A stretch of DNA of 64,000 bases. Source: Fen-1273 sp963837815 (GTDB taxonomy: Bacteria > Bacteroidota > Ignavibacteria > UBA10030 > UBA6906). Each line of letters begins with the position of its first letter. Within the stretch, counting starts at the first letter, position 1. Below, piece after piece: positions 63,460 to 64,000 of the stretch. The notes beneath the pieces are model-generated. The model did not search any database and was not told where the DNA came from. It saw only the letters and a program-made list of their open reading frames with translations. The stretch is from contig CAWIOS010000016.1 in NCBI GenBank assembly GCA_963837815.1, positions 310,001-374,000 of the forward strand, given 5' to 3'. Position numbers and translations under genes: made by a program.

Positions 63460-64000
63460 ATTCATCGTGTGCAATACGAATGACATGACCGTCAGGGGAT
63501 CGTTACCCGAAGCTCGGGGTTGCTGCCGCCCAACTATTACCTTTCCGTCGCCATCTTCTACCTCTTCCAACACCGGCCGAAGTGGCGAAATGAAGCGGCG
63601 GTCGGCAAGACGGTTGTGAGCAGCAAGATGATTGACCGCGTCACCGCGAAGCTTGGCCGGAAGCTCTACGAGGTGCCGGTTGGCTTCAAGTGGTTCGTTG
63701 AAGGCCTGCTCGACGGTACGCTTGGTTTGGTGGCGAAGAGAGTGCAGGGGCCTCCTTTGCACGTCTGGATGGTACCGTCTGGACGACGGACAAAGATGGA
63801 ATTGTCCCGGCTTTGCTTGCGGTGGAGATCACAGCTCGGATGGGCCGCGATCCTGGCGAGATCTACCGAGAACTTACTCGCGAGTTCGGTGAACCTGTTT
63901 ACGACCGTGTTGAGGCGCCGGCCACTCCAGATCAAAAGAAAGTGCTGGAGAGACTCTCACCCCGGCAGGTCAAGCTCACTGCTCTGGCAAAAGAAAAAAT
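63460..64000 (+). CDS. pgm: Phosphoglucomutase (alpha-D-glucose type), partial and frameshifted
   Basis: The region matches the C-terminal half of Pgm. DRQGIVT (the DxDRHG metal-loop region), NYYLSVAIFYLFQHRPKW, VGKTVVSSKMIDRVTAKLGR, EVPVGFKWFVEGLLDG are in one frame. After a T3 run at 63726-63728 (should be T4) the protein continues GGEESAGASFARLDGTVWTT and ends in VYDRVEAPATPDQKKVLERL before the window edge. A base also seems lost near 63484. The N-terminal half was not found upstream. It would interconvert glucose-1-P and glucose-6-P. Confidence 0.8.

Noticed and set aside
1..64000. CRISPR array, rRNA genes or phage genes
   Set aside because: I saw no spaced direct repeats of CRISPR type, no 16S/23S/5S sequence and no phage structural genes.

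Overview
The window is about 64 kb of moderately GC-rich bacterial chromosome. Four exported proteins (7219-8472, 29071-30013, 30937-33294, 34171-35742) end in the same C-terminal module: a YPNPFNPST-type motif, a short beta-sandwich and a terminal K-x-L-L-L-[KR]. This is the type IX secretion (Por) sorting domain of the Bacteroidota/Chlorobiota/Ignavibacteria group. TonB receptors with carboxypeptidase-like N-terminal domains and a Bacteroidota-type small Cys-rich membrane protein agree with that. I infer an Ignavibacteria-like or related FCB lineage and cannot name the species.

Layout. 1-3.0 kb: a bc-type respiratory complex (cytochrome b C-terminus, octaheme cytochrome c, lipoprotein cytochrome c). 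3.3-7.1 kb: a class III aminotransferase, a dihydropyrimidinase-type amidohydrolase and a pirin. 7.2-10.7 kb: secreted beta-propeller protein, orphan ModA, thioesterase, unknown exported protein. 10.9-20.1 kb: a metal-uptake island with two TonB receptors, two related outer-membrane barrels, two copies of a small Cys-rich membrane protein, a DUF2946-like small protein, an exported cupin and NikR. 20.3-28.7 kb: nitroreductase, sugar permease, ROK kinase, NanE epimerase, DUF4434 protein, and a three-gene lipid-type operon (AMP ligase, DUF1295, DUF4345). 29-35.7 kb: secreted T9SS cargo and a small lipoprotein. 36.5-45.5 kb: a sulfur/redox island with TlpA thioredoxin, two rhodaneses, FmdB zinc ribbon, truncated OsmC, YgaP-like and TSUP membrane proteins, DUF6132, a Cys-rich MerR regulator, tetrathionate-reductase-type octaheme cytochrome c, cytochrome b, two YeeE/YedE transporter halves (one fused to a Cys-less rhodanese) and a 1-Cys peroxiredoxin. 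45.7-54.1 kb: two-component system, HtrA protease, envelope proteins, methyltransferase. 54.4-58.1 kb: a cytochrome bd-like membrane protein fused to an octaheme c domain, plus a second membrane subunit. 58.6-62.5 kb: CoA-disulfide-reductase/rhodanese fusion, rhodanese, YeiH-type exporter, IS110 remnant, DUF302. The right end holds a damaged phosphoglucomutase gene.

How it fits together. The 36-45 and 58-62 kb blocks together look like a reactive-sulfur system: persulfide and thiosulfate uptake, carriage on rhodaneses, disulfide reduction, sulfite/sulfate export, and electron transfer to tetrathionate or a related acceptor through an octaheme cytochrome and cytochrome b. Two further multiheme modules (0-3 kb, 54-58 kb) indicate a respiratory chain rich in c-type cytochromes.

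Caveats. Many genes are broken by single-base length changes in short homopolymers, which looks like sequencing error more than gene decay. Two 40-nt 5' halves of a tRNA-Asp gene lie in direct orientation at 36.26 and 62.78 kb and bracket the sulfur/respiration block; each sits among gene fragments. This may be an old island boundary or a junction created by assembly.
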